This document shows, in pieces, positions 33,837 through 46,386 of a stretch of DNA of 64,000 nucleotides. Origin of the DNA: Odobenus rosmarus divergens. Taxonomy: Eukaryota > Chordata > Mammalia > Carnivora > Odobenidae. A program made the translations under genes and the position numbers. The notes beneath the pieces were generated by a model. That model was not told the origin of the DNA and searched no databases. It saw nothing but the letters and a program-made list of their open reading frames with translations. Every line of letters starts with the position of its first letter. Within the stretch, counting starts at the first letter, position 1. The DNA is taken from NCBI RefSeq assembly GCF_000321225.1, contig NW_004450303.1, positions 1,347,888 to 1,411,887 on the forward strand, given 5' to 3'.

Positions 33837-34032
33837 GGGCGCCTGGGTGGCTCAGATGGTTAAGCATCTGCCTTTGGCTCAGGTCATGATCCCGGGCTCC
33901 TGGGATCGAGTCCCTCATTGCGCTCCCTGCTCCTTGGGAGCCTGTCTCTCTCTCTCTCTCTCTCTCCCTCTGTCTCTCATGAATAAATAAATAAAATCTT
34001 AAAAAATATATTTAAAAAATAAAAAATAAAAT
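33837..34032 (+). mobile_element. CAN/SINEC SINE, plus strand
   Basis: GGGCGCCTGGGTGGCTCAG head, a (CT)n stretch and a long AT-rich tail. Perfect 16-bp TSD GAAATTAAGATGCTTT (33821-33836 and 34033-34048). Only 61 bp separates it from the preceding SINE. Confidence 0.97.
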
Positions 34033-34048
34033 GAAATTAAGATGCTTT

Positions 34049-36784
34049 TTTCCCTTTACTATAAAAGTAAATAATCTTATAAGAAATACTGGCATTTTCA
34101 TTATTTGTGCTTGCTTACTTTTTAAATATCACCTGATGAAAATAATTATTGGAAAAAGAATGTGACAATTGTGGATTTTTTTCATAAATAGTTGTTTTAT
34201 ATTGTTCTCTTGATCCTCGTGAAATGAATGAAATTTTCTCCCTTAGGTCATTTGTCTGTCATTAAATGAAAAATAAAAAGGTAGCTATTCTGTTTTGTGC
34301 ACCATCCCTTACTGCATTTCATAGCACAATCAATACTGATTTACATTAATGCACTACTGATTGCCTCTATCAAATGAACCTCCAAGAGTTTCCTCTGAAT
34401 AAATTGAAAAAAATGGTAATATATGTTCAGCAAATCTCAAACCATAATTGGATAGCTGTGCCCCCAACTGGTAAAAAATTGTATGAGGTGCTGAGTATAA
34501 TCTTATTTATTGATTTCCTTCATTCTAGAGTTGGTGAAGGGCAAAAAGAGGAATGGTTAAATCAAAATGTTGAAATGTTGTGATTTATTAATAGAAAGAA
34601 TGTGTCACATCTTTCTGCACACCTACAAAATTGCTTATTTGTCCTTAATGCATTTTCAGATAGTGTTTTTATTTGGGAAACCAAAATTACTACCAGGCCA
34701 CTTTTCAATTATGTTTTTCTCCTTCTTGTGGAAAAAGTTTCACTTATTTTATATGTTCTGGCTTATGGTAAATTATTTAAGATATAATCAGATAATTGGA
34801 AGTATCTCATGATTCCCTCCAATCTGTATTTTCACAGGTTTTAATTTCTCAGGTACAGCAATTCACTCAGAGGCTGCCTTGGCAGCAAAAAAGCACTCAG
34901 ATTTTAGTTGACAGGTGCAGTATTGGACATCCAAAAAGGCAATCAGGCAGGTATTTTTCCAGAAGGTTATAGAGTATGGTGTGTAAAGTTTGCTTTTTGT
35001 ACATTTTCAAGTTATATTTATATATGCTCTTTAGTAACTTGGTTCATGGGAATTTGCTTGAATTTTGTTTAACCCTGGACTTAGGATTTCAGATTCTAAG
35101 TTTGGAACACTATCAGCCATTAGTAAAAATCAAAGTTGAGATGGCTCTAGACAGTGAAATAACATCATGTTTCTAGCAAAGGATTTCTTGAGATCAATTT
35201 TAGTTTATGGCCTCTGGTTAATGTGTGTGGTTAACCCATAGATTTTTTCTAGTGTTTTATAATAAAATATTCCAAAAAATATATAATAAAATATTCCTCC
35301 ACACTAATTGGTCTTGCACCCAAGCCCTATAATTATTTTTCTAAGGAAATTAAAATTAAAAATATAACTGCAATACCAAAAGTGATGACAGCAGCTCTTG
35401 TAACAGCAGTAGTTATATGACATGTGGTTGAATTGAGGGTAAAATGTAATATATACACATGTATTACATATAGTCATATGATCAACAGCCTAAGGCTTGA
35501 GGTCTGCATTAGAACTTCTCTATCCTCACTTATATACTGCCTCTAAAATAACTCATTGGAAAGAATTTCTCTGTCACCCTATGAGCAAACTGGTCATCAT
35601 CATGTGACCATCCAGTATACTGAATGTTCTGTGCGCCTCTCATGGAGAACCAAAAAATTCACCATGAATTTGGCAACTTGAAGATAAAACCTGGGAAGGT
35701 ATTTGAGATGTTCACTCGAGCAGAAAATGTGTTCTTAGACTTTCCCACTAGGATAGAAAGAAGCAGAAAAATATCACTGTGCAATTTGATTAGCAAGGTA
35801 AAATATTTCTTCCAAGTGATAAACTGCCTGAATTGTGTACTATTTAGAAAAGAGTGCAGTTTTATTCTTTTTAAATATGTAAAGAAAATATAAATATGGC
35901 TTGAAAGATTTATAGGAGTGCATGATTAAAATGGAAGAAGCAGAGAGAGGGAGAGAGAGCACTCCTAAGAGTATTATAAAAGGTAAGGTGATGTAGGAGG
36001 CTGGCATTGAGACTGCCTACCCATGGGAGTTAAAAGACAAAATAAACTCTAGACTAATATAAGAAAGAAAATTCTAGGTAATAGTTTCTGTGTGGTTGTA
36101 TTTGATTATTCTCCTTATGTCAAAATAGAAATTCACTCACAAGCAAAACAACATACCAAGATAGTGAAAGACTAAACTGGCTGGTTAGTGCCTACTCTCC
36201 CTCATCAACCCTCTGCATCTTTACCTAGAATAAGCAGTAGATCTCCGAGAAGGCCAAATCCACATTTTGATTCGTTATTCATCTAATAGCAAAACAAGAG
36301 CGTGGACTATTATATTTATCTTATTAAATTTAAATTTAAATTAATTTAAATTTGCTATAAATGGAGTCTCTCTAAAAATCAAAAGTATATGAAGGGAAGG
36401 ATGCATTTGACTTTTTTCACCAGCATAAGCAAATCAGGTGTAACTTTTCCCCCCTGAAAATTTCCTATTCTAGAAATAGAATATCCAGTAGGGAAAAGGA
36501 AGAAATACATGATCTTAGTGGAAACAAACTACTGCACTATTTTCTTTGAATTATTGTAGCTTTATATATTAGCCCAGAAGGTAGTGACCTGGAGGTCAGT
36601 GTTGCCTGTTGTGTGCCATCATGGTCTTTGCTACAGAGTGTTCCCACCTGTAGAGTCCATTAGACAAGAGACAGATGCCCTTAAAACCAGATTTCCTCAC
36701 TTCTACATGTATTTACTTGTATGACCCACTTTAACAAAATACATCTAAAAATCTGAGAGTTCAGTTATGAAGTGTTTGTATGCT
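34049..36784. other. Gene-free AT-rich stretch
   Basis: No repeat family, RNA gene or protein-coding frame with support. Features are a small direct duplication TATAATAAAATATTCC (35260-35300 area) and an (AAATTT)-like palindromic run at 36325-36353. Open frames (34374-34583, 34567-34812, 35624-35893) have no domains. Confidence 0.45.
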
Positions 36785-37268
36785 TTCTAATAATAGATGA
36801 TTTTGTTGTAGATATCAAGCTCTGTAGTTTGATAAAATTGTTTGACTTGCAAATATTGGTTTACTGACTATTGTGTCATATTGTAAAGAGAGACACATAA
36901 GCCAACCTTTAAAGGCTACATACTGTATGATTCCAACTATATGACATTCTGGAAAAGGTAAACTATGGAGACAGTGAAAAGTCAGGGGGTAGGGAAGAAG
37001 AAGGGATGAATGGGCACAGCACAAAAGATTTTTAGGGCAATGGAACTCTTTTGTATGATACTGTAATAGTGAATACATATCATTTTGCATTTTTCCAAGC
37101 CCATAGAATGTACAATCCCAAGAATGAAACTTAACCACTTTGGTAGGGAATGTTGATATTGGGAGAGGCTGTGGTTGTGTGAGGGTAGGGGATGTATGGA
37201 AAATCTCTGCACCCTCCTCTCAATTTTACTGTGAGCCTAAAACTGCTCTCAAAAATAAAGTCTTAAGA
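36785..37268 (+). mobile_element. Old L1 (L1M type) 3' end, plus strand
   Basis: Sense 3' UTR: 'ctacatactgtatgattcc', 'atgacattctggaaaagg', 'gggcacagcacaaaag', 'gtgagcctaaaactgctctc' and AAAAATAAAGTC. The stretch from 'ttgacttgcaaatattggtttac' (36843) on is matched in reverse complement at 43510-43560, so this and the L1 at 43 kb are an inverted pair. Confidence 0.85.
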
Positions 37269-37599
37269 AACAGCAGAGAGAGGGGTACTTTTAGCAAGGT
37301 GCTCTTCATCTCTACTACCTGTTTGGCCTTCCTAACCAGAGTACTGTTCGTTTCTTTATTTAATCCTCACTCATGACCTCCCTTAGTGGCCTCTTTAACA
37401 AATGTAAATTCTGACTTCATTTAGACTTAGAACTATTGCTCTTTTAAAAGCTGTTCTTATTTTATTGAACCCATGGTCAAATCCTTTAACATCTAAAATC
37501 AATTAAGCTTATTTAAGTAACTATGATGTGAAATACAATGTGCTAGGGATTACCCAGCTAAACAAAGATGAGTGAATAGAAACCCTGTCCTATAGTTGC

Positions 37600-37990
37600 T
37601 GGTGGTTTTGTAGGGGTTATCAATTAGCAGTTTCTGTATAATAAATCATTACTCATGTGTCTGCAGTCCAATGTGGGACAGGTAGGCAGTTTGCCAGTTT
37701 GGCTGACTCCAGCACATGTTTTAGGGGAATGGCTATCTGTAGTCTAGGTTGGCCTTGGCTCAATTATCTAGGCTTTCCTCCACATGATTTTTGTCCTCCA
37801 GCAAGCTAGCCTAGGAAGGAGTGATGAGAGAGAATTTAAGTATACAATGTCCTGTAGGCTTGGACTCAGACCTGACATGTTGCTATTTTCTGTTGGCCAG
37901 CAAAAGTCACAAGTTCAGGCTGGATTCAGGGATGGGGAAATAGGCTCCATCTCTTGATGGGAGGAGTTACAGTGTCACACAACAAACGGC
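37600..37990. repeat. Old interspersed repeat, LTR-like, family uncertain
   Basis: Same family as 24975-25440: 'gtctgcagtccaatgtgg', 'ggttggccttggctcaa', 'ctccagcaagctagcctagg', 'tgttggccagcaaaagtcac', then 'ggaaataggctccatctcttgatgggagg'. Ends near 37990. Subfamily not assigned. Confidence 0.55.
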
Positions 37991-38269
37991 GAGGATACAA
38001 GGAGGGTATTCATCGAGTTCATGAATGTATTCAATCTACTACCAGGAGAATAAGCAAGTAAAAATGACTATACCTCAAATTAAGAAAAATACCACAACTT
38101 ACACACACTAGACCTTTGACTTTTAAGGTTCAAAATTTTCATTTTTGATCATTTGACTGTCTCCAATACATATGGCAGTTTTGAGATTTTGCTGGGACAT
38201 ATTTATTTGACAATATCTTTATTGTTCATCTTTCCCACTTAAATGTAACCACGGGGCTGTTTGTCTTTC

Positions 38270-38515
38270 TCATGACTATTGTCTAAGTGTCTGTAAAGTA
38301 CACAGCACAAAGTAAGTGCTCAGTAAACTTATTGACTGAACTAATTCTTGTATAAAAAGTCTGAAGAGATCATTTACATTTTTATTTACAATATCTATGA
38401 CAAAGTTTCCTCCTTGGTAAAATTGGGATAATATCAGCATTCTCTCACAGGATAGTTGTGGGGATTAAATGAGTTAATGTATGAAAATATCTAAAATAGA
38501 GGGAGATTGGCAAAT
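38270..38515 (+). mobile_element. L2 end and MIR fragments, plus strand
   Basis: 38270-38340 reads like the L2 3' terminus ('cacagcacaaagtaagtgctcagtaaa', then 'ttgactgaac'); 38395-38515 reads like MIR ('ctccttggtaaaattgggataatatc', 'ggatagttgtggggattaaatgag'). Two fragments, fused or adjacent. Confidence 0.65.
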
Positions 38516-40945
38516 TGCAAATATTACATATATATGTACATATATATGTGTATATTGTGCATAAAAGTCACTTGGATAATATTTAACTTAAAATACTATG
38601 TGGAAGATTACTTATAAATATTGTCTTAGAATTTTGGGAGTTATAAAATTCTCAGAGCACTCTCTCAGGTACATATTCTACAAACAAATATGGAGGGTTC
38701 AAAAGAGGCTGAGATCAGGGAAACAGATGAGGAGAGGCTTTATGAGATAGATATTATCTGAGCTGGATCCCTGAAGGCAGAGTATAATTTTATGAATGAG
38801 ATGGGATTTTCAGGGAAAGGCAACATATGAAGAAAGTCAGGAAAGGGTGAAAGAATTGGCAATAAAAGATGGGTATGTAGTCTGACTTGGGAATATACTG
38901 GGAGAATAATGAGAAGCAGACCTGGGCAGGTATATAGAGTCCATCTTAAATAGGGCTTGTACTGACCTTTGAAATTCAGTGGATGATGAACAACCATTCA
39001 CAAACTTTTCAACAACAATGATTTGGTTTCAAACTCCAAGAATATCTTCCCAAAAAGCTGCATACTTCTCAGCAACTCAAGTAATGGCATTAGTTATATG
39101 GCTGCCTGTACCCTAAGTAAAAAATTCCATTAAGGAGCCTCAGCTCATCTTGGGCTCTGAACCAGGCCAGCTGCAGTGGGTTAGAAATTATAGCTTAAAA
39201 AGATCAGATGAGAGTAGTCCTCCCTACTTGTAGATGTGCCTTGGCAGCCAGCAAAATTGTCCCAAAGACTAGTATCTACCAAAACCTGTGTCTTATAGTG
39301 AACGTAAGTTCTTTACAGCTGCAGAATCAGACAGAATTCTGTGGAAGTCACACAGAACTGATGAAAACCTAGCTAAGTTCCCATCTACTCCTAGATGCAT
39401 TCCTGTGACTGAAACATTGCATCAAGTGGGACTTCTCTGGGAGAAATAGCCCGGCCACTGCAGTGCCAGCAAAGCTTTCTTCTTTGCTGATAGAGGTGGG
39501 GAGACTATGAATAGCGAGCCCTACCTTGCTTGACCAGATGTCTGAAGAAAGATCCCTGGTACAGGCCACAGAGAGCAGTGTCATTTAAGGGCAGAATTTG
39601 TGCCAGAGGCTGGAATTTGGCTTTATATCAGTTGATACAACATATATTGTGTTAACACAACACATATATTTGTTGACCAGGTATATCACATGGTTAGTGT
39701 GCTTGGTCCTCAGACATCAGCTCGACAAGAAATAAACCACCCATAAGATCTTGGACAAGAAGAAGGAACATTACTTATAAGAGAAAAACATTATATAGAT
39801 ATTATCTCCATTTTTAAAATGAAGAGGTTGGGATTTAGAGATGCTCGTGACTAGTGACTAATACAGATGCATACATGACTGCAGAAATATAAATACAAAC
39901 TTATAATTTCTTAGTCACTAGCTCAGATATGAAAAAATAAAATTTTCTAATTGTTGCAAAGCTAATGTCAGCTTTTACCCTCAAGTTCCCCTGTGCTACG
40001 TCATCATTTCTACTCTATAGATGCAACACAATAATGTCAATGGGAATTGCTCTAATGAATGACACTTATCATCTCCCTGGACCTCACCCAGAAAATGATG
40101 CACAATATCTCCCTACTCTCAAATCTCCAAACTTAGAGGAGGATTGTAATATGTCTTTCATCCTTATGTCCAGCTCATAAGATATTTGATAGCATAAGCT
40201 CATAAGATTTTTATGTGAGAAGATGTAGTAATAGGTCCTGTATGACTAAATCTATGTACTAGCTCTTTATGTTTCCTACCTGAACCCTAGACTCTTGAAC
40301 TTAAAATTTTGCTAAATATTTGCTATCTCTCTTTTTTCTTTTTTTCTGAATCTGATCTGAAAAGCATCCTCTGGAAAATGTAACCTTTTAATAAATCACA
40401 GTGTTCATTCTCACTAAGAATGAAAATGTAAATTAAAACAAAAAGGAAAAAAAAGAAAAGCAATGATTTGGGCTCCTTGATAGAAAAATCCATTTGGCAG
40501 TAGTGTCTAGACCAATTATAGTTGAAAAGTAATAGAAGGTTAGGAGAATAATTGGGAGAATAATGTCAGGGTTTAATTAAAGTTTTTTAGGATCTTGAGT
40601 GTGATGAGTGCAGTGACAGAGAAGGGAAGGAAGAGATGTGAGGAAGATTTTGTATTTGAAGAAAATGGCGTGGAACAAAAAAGAATTGAGATGACTACAA
40701 TCTACAATGTCCATTTGGAAGATGAGGAAGGGGGATATTAGTGAAATTGGAAAGTTAGGAGAAAAGGTTTTGAGGCTAGAAGGGTGGATGAAAATGAATA
40801 GATTGAGATGGAGAGATATAAAGAATTTATGAGACAGTGGCATCTCTAACTGGACATAAATAAGAGGTAACGAGGACTATGAGTTTAGAGACTAGAAAGC
40901 AAAGATACATATTCTGTATATATCATTTATAGAAAGAAAACATAC
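38516..40945. other. Mostly unassigned; old repeat near 38700-39000
   Basis: A short (ATAT/GTAC) run lies at 38525-38562. 38700-39000 is a diverged purine-rich old repeat related in style to 56290-56800 ('ggaggcaggagac'-type elements), unnamed. 40580-40870 has similar character. No gene seen. Confidence 0.4.
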
Positions 40946-40961
40946 AAATGAAAACTATCCT

Positions 40962-41146
40962 TTTTTTTTCATAGATTTTATTTATTTATTTCAGACAGAG
41001 AGAAAGAGAGCGATCAGGAGTGGGGGGAAGGAAGGAGGGAGAAGCAGTCTCCCTGCTCAGCTCCCTGGAGGCCACTAGGGGCTCCATCCCAAGATTAGGG
41101 GATCATGACTTGAGCTGAAGGCTGACTGAGCCACCCAGGCACCCCC
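40962..41146 (-). mobile_element. CAN/SINEC SINE, minus strand
   Basis: Antisense SINE with a T run, TTTTATTTATTTATTTCAGA and a GAGCCACCCAGGCACCCCC end; slightly shortened within the head. TSD AAATGAAAACTATCCT (40946-40961) and AAATGAAAACTACCCT (41147-41162), one mismatch. Confidence 0.95.
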
Positions 41147-41162
41147 AAATGAAAACTACCCT

Positions 41163-42320
41163 AAAAGAATATATTCATTTAAAGCTTAGAAAAAAAGAAC
41201 AGACATCTTGCTTTGTAACACATTCCTTCTTCATATTGCTTAGCTTAATAACTAGTTACGGTTGATTTGTGATACACTGTGTGGAAGACCTGAGATAGCC
41301 AAGCAAAGACTCAAAATATTCATTATACTTTGTGCATAAGGTTCATAAATATTGGACATTCAGTAACAAAAAAATAATGTGACTAGATTTTTAGGAAACT
41401 GCCCTATATTATTTGATTGTGAACGGTTTTCCCAAGATAAATAGCACCTGTTTGGAATTATAATCAATATACTAGTATAACAGGAAATATATTTAGGGAA
41501 TGATTAATAATGTGCTATTGTCCAAAAGCACTGGTTGGACACATTAGTGGTGCTGTTGATTATTATTTAATGATTTTTCCCAGATTGCTGAATAATTGAC
41601 ATTGATGAGAAGGTGACTCAGAATTGATCTTATATTGCTTAAAATGGTCTATTGAAATGTCAATAGCAATAACACCCTATTAAGTGCACCATAGAAAGAA
41701 GTAAATATTTCTAGTAAGGCTTTCTCTAAAGAGTTATTAGTGATTACGCGTTATCTCTTTATAAAAATTGCAGGAATTGTTGTCTCAGTTTATACAGAAG
41801 AAAACTGGCACAAAGTTTTTCTTTGAAGACATTTTAGTTAGCAACAGAATTATAAACAGAATTCAGTATAAACTTGTTTTGGAGGAAAACTACAATTATG
41901 CCTTACAACTTGTATCATATAAAAATTGCATTGAGATATATATATGTACATATATATGTTTTAAAGGTTATGTTTTATTAATGAATTTATCTTTAAAATT
42001 AATTGGTGTTATTTTTAAAAAGACTTGCATTTTTAATATGAAAATGGCATAATTAGGAAAGAAATATTATGGAACTGATTTTATCTTATGAGTATTTTTA
42101 CTTATTAAGGCAAATAGAGCATGCCAAATATTTGTCTCCATAGCAACAAAATAGTGTGCATTACATTGCAAATGGAAAAACCAGCATTTTTGTTCTGCTT
42201 AAAACAATGGAGGTAACTTCAGGTTTTTATATTGTTCCTAGTCTCCTGCCTTATCTCTTTTTGGAGGGGGAGCAGGGGGTAACATATACTTCTTGTTCAC
42301 TTTATTTGCCAACTGGTGTT
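41163..42320. other. No recognised gene
   Basis: AT-rich sequence. The frame at 41768-42052 is low complexity and runs through an ATATATATGTAC repeat. Nothing assignable. Confidence 0.4.
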
Positions 42321-42327
42321 TTTGTAC

Positions 42328-42570
42328 CATCTAGAATAATGTTTTTCAAATTGTGGGTCATGACCCATCAATCAACTTTGTGATTCAAGATCAGTATTTT
42401 TTAAATGAAGTAATAGAATGAAATAGAATAAAAAACACACCAGAGTGCATCTCACATAATGTTCGTAAGTATTATCTTATAAAATGTGTTTTATATATCT
42501 TTTGCACATACATGTGTATGTGTGTGGAGTCAAAATGTAACACATTTTTTGATAAAGTGTGGTAATTACT
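42328..42570 (+). mobile_element. Probable hAT-Charlie non-autonomous element (MER58-like)
   Basis: Order matches a remembered MER58-type element: 'tttttcaaattgtgggtcatgaccc', 'caactttgtgattcaagatcag', 'ttttaaatgaagtaatagaatg', 'cagagtgcatctcacataatg', then 'tatgtgtgtggagtcaaaatgtaac'. Terminal repeats too eroded to fix ends. Confidence 0.55.
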
Positions 42571-43021
42571 GATCTATTCAGAGATTTATATTGTGAAGTG
42601 TTTCTCCATTGCAAATTAGTTTTTAATTAAATTATCAAATATTTATTAAGTACCTGCTATATGTCTGTGAAAATTAACCACCAAAACAGAACATAACAAA
42701 CTTCTGCTATAGGTGTGTTGACATTTGGGGTAATATATGCACCCAAACAGAAGAACTGGAAAAATTGTGCCATTGTTGTTGAACACCAGCATTTTGTTAC
42801 TTTTATATCTTTAAGCTGTATACTACTGTAATTTATTTTCATGTCAGAATCATTTCTAATGTTTTTATGTAGGAAAAGTAATGTTTTTAAGCATGAAAGG
42901 AGTGCAGTTAAAGTCATGCTCTAGCTTGTTTGCTTTGCAGCAGTGGAATAATTCCCATCAGAGGAGCATGGAAAACCATCTATGGATCATTCACCAGTGC
43001 CTCTATCTTATATTCACCATG

Positions 43022-46000
43022 ATTAAGGTTTACTTATATATTTTAAGATTTTTTTTAGAGCAGTTTAGGGTTCACAGCAAAATTGAGAGGAAGGTACCGA
43101 GCTTTCCCATTATCCCCTACCCATACAAATGCACAAGCTCCTTCATCATCAACATCCTCCTCCAGAGTGGTACATTTAGTTCAATTGCTGAACCCACCTT
43201 GACACATCATAATCGCCCCAAAACTATATTTTACCTTAAGGTTCGTGCTTGATTTTGTATATTCTATAGATTTAGACAAATATATAATGACATGTATACA
43301 TTATTATGATATACAGAATGCTTTCACTGCCCTAAAATTTCTCTGTGCTTGGCCTATTCATCCTTCTCCCTGCCCCTTACATGAACACATGGAACCACTG
43401 GTCTTTTTGCTGTCTCCATAATTTTCTTTTCCACAATGTCATACAGTTGGAATCATACAGTATGTAGCCTCTTGAGATTGGCTTCTGTATCTCTCTTTAC
43501 AACAAGTGTTTTTGATAAAATAACCAGTAAACCAATATTTGCAAGTCAAATAATTTTATCAAGCTATTTTTTATTATCATTTTTTATTATGTTATGTTAA
43601 TCACCATACATTACATCATTAGTTTTCGATGTAGTGTTCCATGATTCATTGTTTGCTTATAACACCGAGTGCTCCATTCCGTATTAAAGAGGGCATGTAT
43701 CAGGCTATTTTTATATTGGCTTCTTTCATGTAGTAATATGTAGTTAAGGATCTTCCATGTCTTTTCATGGCTTGAGAGCTCATTTGTTTTTACTGCTGAA
43801 TAATATTCTATTGTTTGGATATGCCACTGTTTGCGGATACTGTGAATATCCATATACTGTATATTTTATAGGTGAATGGATAATATCCACTGAAGGATAT
43901 CTGTGTTTGCTTCCAAGTTTTGGCAGTTATGGATAAAGCTGCTATAAACACCCATATGCAGGTTTTAATGTTGACTAGCTTCAAGACTCTCCCATTAAGT
44001 ATTATGTTAGCTGTAGGCTTTTAAATATTTTTTATTTTATATTTATTTTATATTTTTTATATTTTATATTAGTTATCAAGTTGAGGAAGTCCCCCCACCC
44101 CTTATCCTAGTTTACTGAGTTTTTATCATAAATGGTTGTTAGATTTTGTCAAATGCTTTTTCTGCATCTATTGATATAATCATGTGATTTTTCTTTTGTA
44201 GTCCACTGATGTGATGGATTACACTAATTGATTTCTAAATGTTGAAGATCAGTAAGCCTTGCATACCTAGGATAAATCCCACTTGGTCACGGAGTGTGAT
44301 TCTTTTTATACATTGTTTGATTTGATTTGATAGTATTTTGTTGAGGACTTTTGTATCTATATTCATGAATGATATTGGTCTTTAGTTTTCTTGTCTTGTA
44401 GTATTTTGTCTAATTTTGGTATTAGACAATGTTGGCCTCATAGAATAAGTTAAGAAGTGTTCTCTGCCAGTGTCTTTTGAAAAAAAAAAACTGTAAATAA
44501 TTATGATTTCTTAAATATTTGGTAGAATTCACCATTGAACCCATCTGGACCTGGTGGCTTTCTATTTTTGAAGGTCATTAACTAAATCTGAATAGACAAT
44601 TCAAATTGTCTATCTTTTCTTGTATGAGTTTTGGCAAATACGTTTTTTAAGGAAATGGTCCTTTTCACCTAGGTTATCAAACGTGTGGGCATAGAGTTGC
44701 TCACAATATTCCTTTATTATCTTTTCAATGTCTATAAGATCTGTAGTGATGTCTCTTCTTTTCTAATATTAATAATTAGTGTCTTCTCTCTTCTTTTCTT
44801 AATTAACTTGACTAGAGGCTTATAGATTTTATTAATCTTTTCAAAGGACCAGGTTTTTATTTCATTGATTTTTATTTATTCATTTCCTATTTGCAATTTC
44901 ATAGATTTCTACTTATTCTTATTTCTTTTCTTCTGTCTACTTTGGATTTAATTTGCTCTTCTTTTTCCAGTTTCCTAAGGCGGAAAGTTAGATGACTTAA
45001 ATCAATCTTTTTCTTTCCTAAAATTTGCATTCAATGCTATAAATTTCCTTTCTAAGCGCTGCTTTTGCTGCACCCCCACAAATTTGGTAAGTTGTGTTTT
45101 CATTTTTATTTAAAATATCTTTTAAATAACACTATATCAAAAATAAACAAATAAATAAATAAAAATAACACTATACCACTTCATGGGTAGTGTGAGTACC
45201 TTACAATAACAAAATAACCTTAGTTACTCCCTCTTGTCATATACAATATATAGTATGTTATATATATGTTCTATATATAAAACATACATAAGCATACACA
45301 ATCAAATACATTGTTGCTATTATTATTTTGAACAAACCATTATGTGGTAGGTCAGTTAAAAGTAAAAAAAATAAAAAGTTTTAATTTTATCTTCACTCAA
45401 TCGTTCTTTGATGTTCTTTCTTTTCTTATGTAGATCCAACTTTCTGACCTGCATTATTTTCCTTCTTTCTAAGGAATTTAACATTTCTTGCAAGGCAGGT
45501 CTACTGGCAACAAATTTCCTAAATTTTTGTTTGAGAAATTCTTTATTCCTTCCTCACTTTTGAATGATAATTTCACAGAGTACAGAATTTTGTGTTGGTG
45601 GGTTTATTTTCTCTCAACACTTTAAATTTTCCTCTCCACTCTCTTTTTACATGCATGTAAAGATGCACATAAAGAAAAACTGGATACAATTCTTATCTTT
45701 GTTCCTCCATAAGTAAGGTTTTAATTTCTCCCGCCAGTTTTTTATCTTTGCTTTTCTACAATTTGAAAATTATATGCCTAGGTGAATGGGGAGGGGAGAG
45801 TATTTATCTTGCTTGGTGGTTCCTAAGCTTTCCTGATCTGTTGTTTGGTGTCTAAAATTAATTTGGGGAAATTCTAAGTCATTACTGTTCCAAATATTTC
45901 TTGTTTCTTTCTTTCTTTCTGTCTTCTCTTTCTGATATTACCATTCGACATATATTATACCTTTTGTAGATGTCTCAGATTTCTTGGATATTTTGTTTTG

Positions 46001-46330
46001 GTTTTTGTTTGTTTGTTTTTTCAGTCTTTGTTTCCTTTTCCTTTTAGTTTTGGAGATTTCTTTTAATATATCTTCAAGCTCAGAGATTCTTTTTTCAACT
46101 GTGTCCAGTATGCTAATAAACACATCAAAGGCATTATTTCTGTTACAATGTTTTTAACCTCTAGCATTTATTATTGGTTTCTTATTAGGATTGTCATCCC
46201 TCTGCTTACATTGCCCATTTGTTTCTGTATGCTGTTTGCTTTATCCATTAGAGCCCTTTGCACACTAATCATAGTTGCTTTAAATTCTTGATCTCAGAAT
46301 TCCAACATCCTGGCCATGTCCAGCACTGAT
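43022..46330 (-). mobile_element. Long decayed L1 (L1M type), minus strand
   Basis: Reading left to right in antisense: 3' UTR (43030-43560, 'agagcagtttagggttcacagc'), end of ORF2 (43720-43975, 'ccaagttttggcagttatgg'), middle of ORF2 (44000-45115, 'ctgatgtgatggattacac', 'gcatacctaggataaatccc', 'ggaccaggtttttattt'), then upstream 5'-side sequence ('tgcaaggcaggtctactgg') from about 45400. Large internal deletions; no frame survives. The sequence may continue with 5' UTR up to about 47050. A young L1 end is inserted at 43572-43698. Confidence 0.8.
43572..43698 (-). mobile_element. Young L1 3' end, minus strand
   Basis: 127-bp, strongly 5'-truncated L1 3' end ('caccatacattacatcattag', 'gttccatgattcattgtttg', 'gtgctccattccg'). 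TSD ATCAAGCTATTTTT (43558-43571) and ATCAGGCTATTTTT (43699-43712), one mismatch. Nested in the older L1. Confidence 0.93.
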
Positions 46331-46353
46331 GCTTGCTCTCTGTCTCTTCAAAT

Positions 46354-46386
46354 TGTGTGTGTGTGTGTGTGTGTGTGTGTTGTGTG
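46354..46386. repeat. (TG)n microsatellite
   Basis: Pure TG dinucleotides with one break (GTGTTGTGTG) near the right end, inside the decayed L1 region. Confidence 0.95.

Noticed and set aside
42881..43252. A 123-codon plus-strand frame
   Set aside because: The right half runs through the antisense L1M 3' UTR; no domain in the left half.
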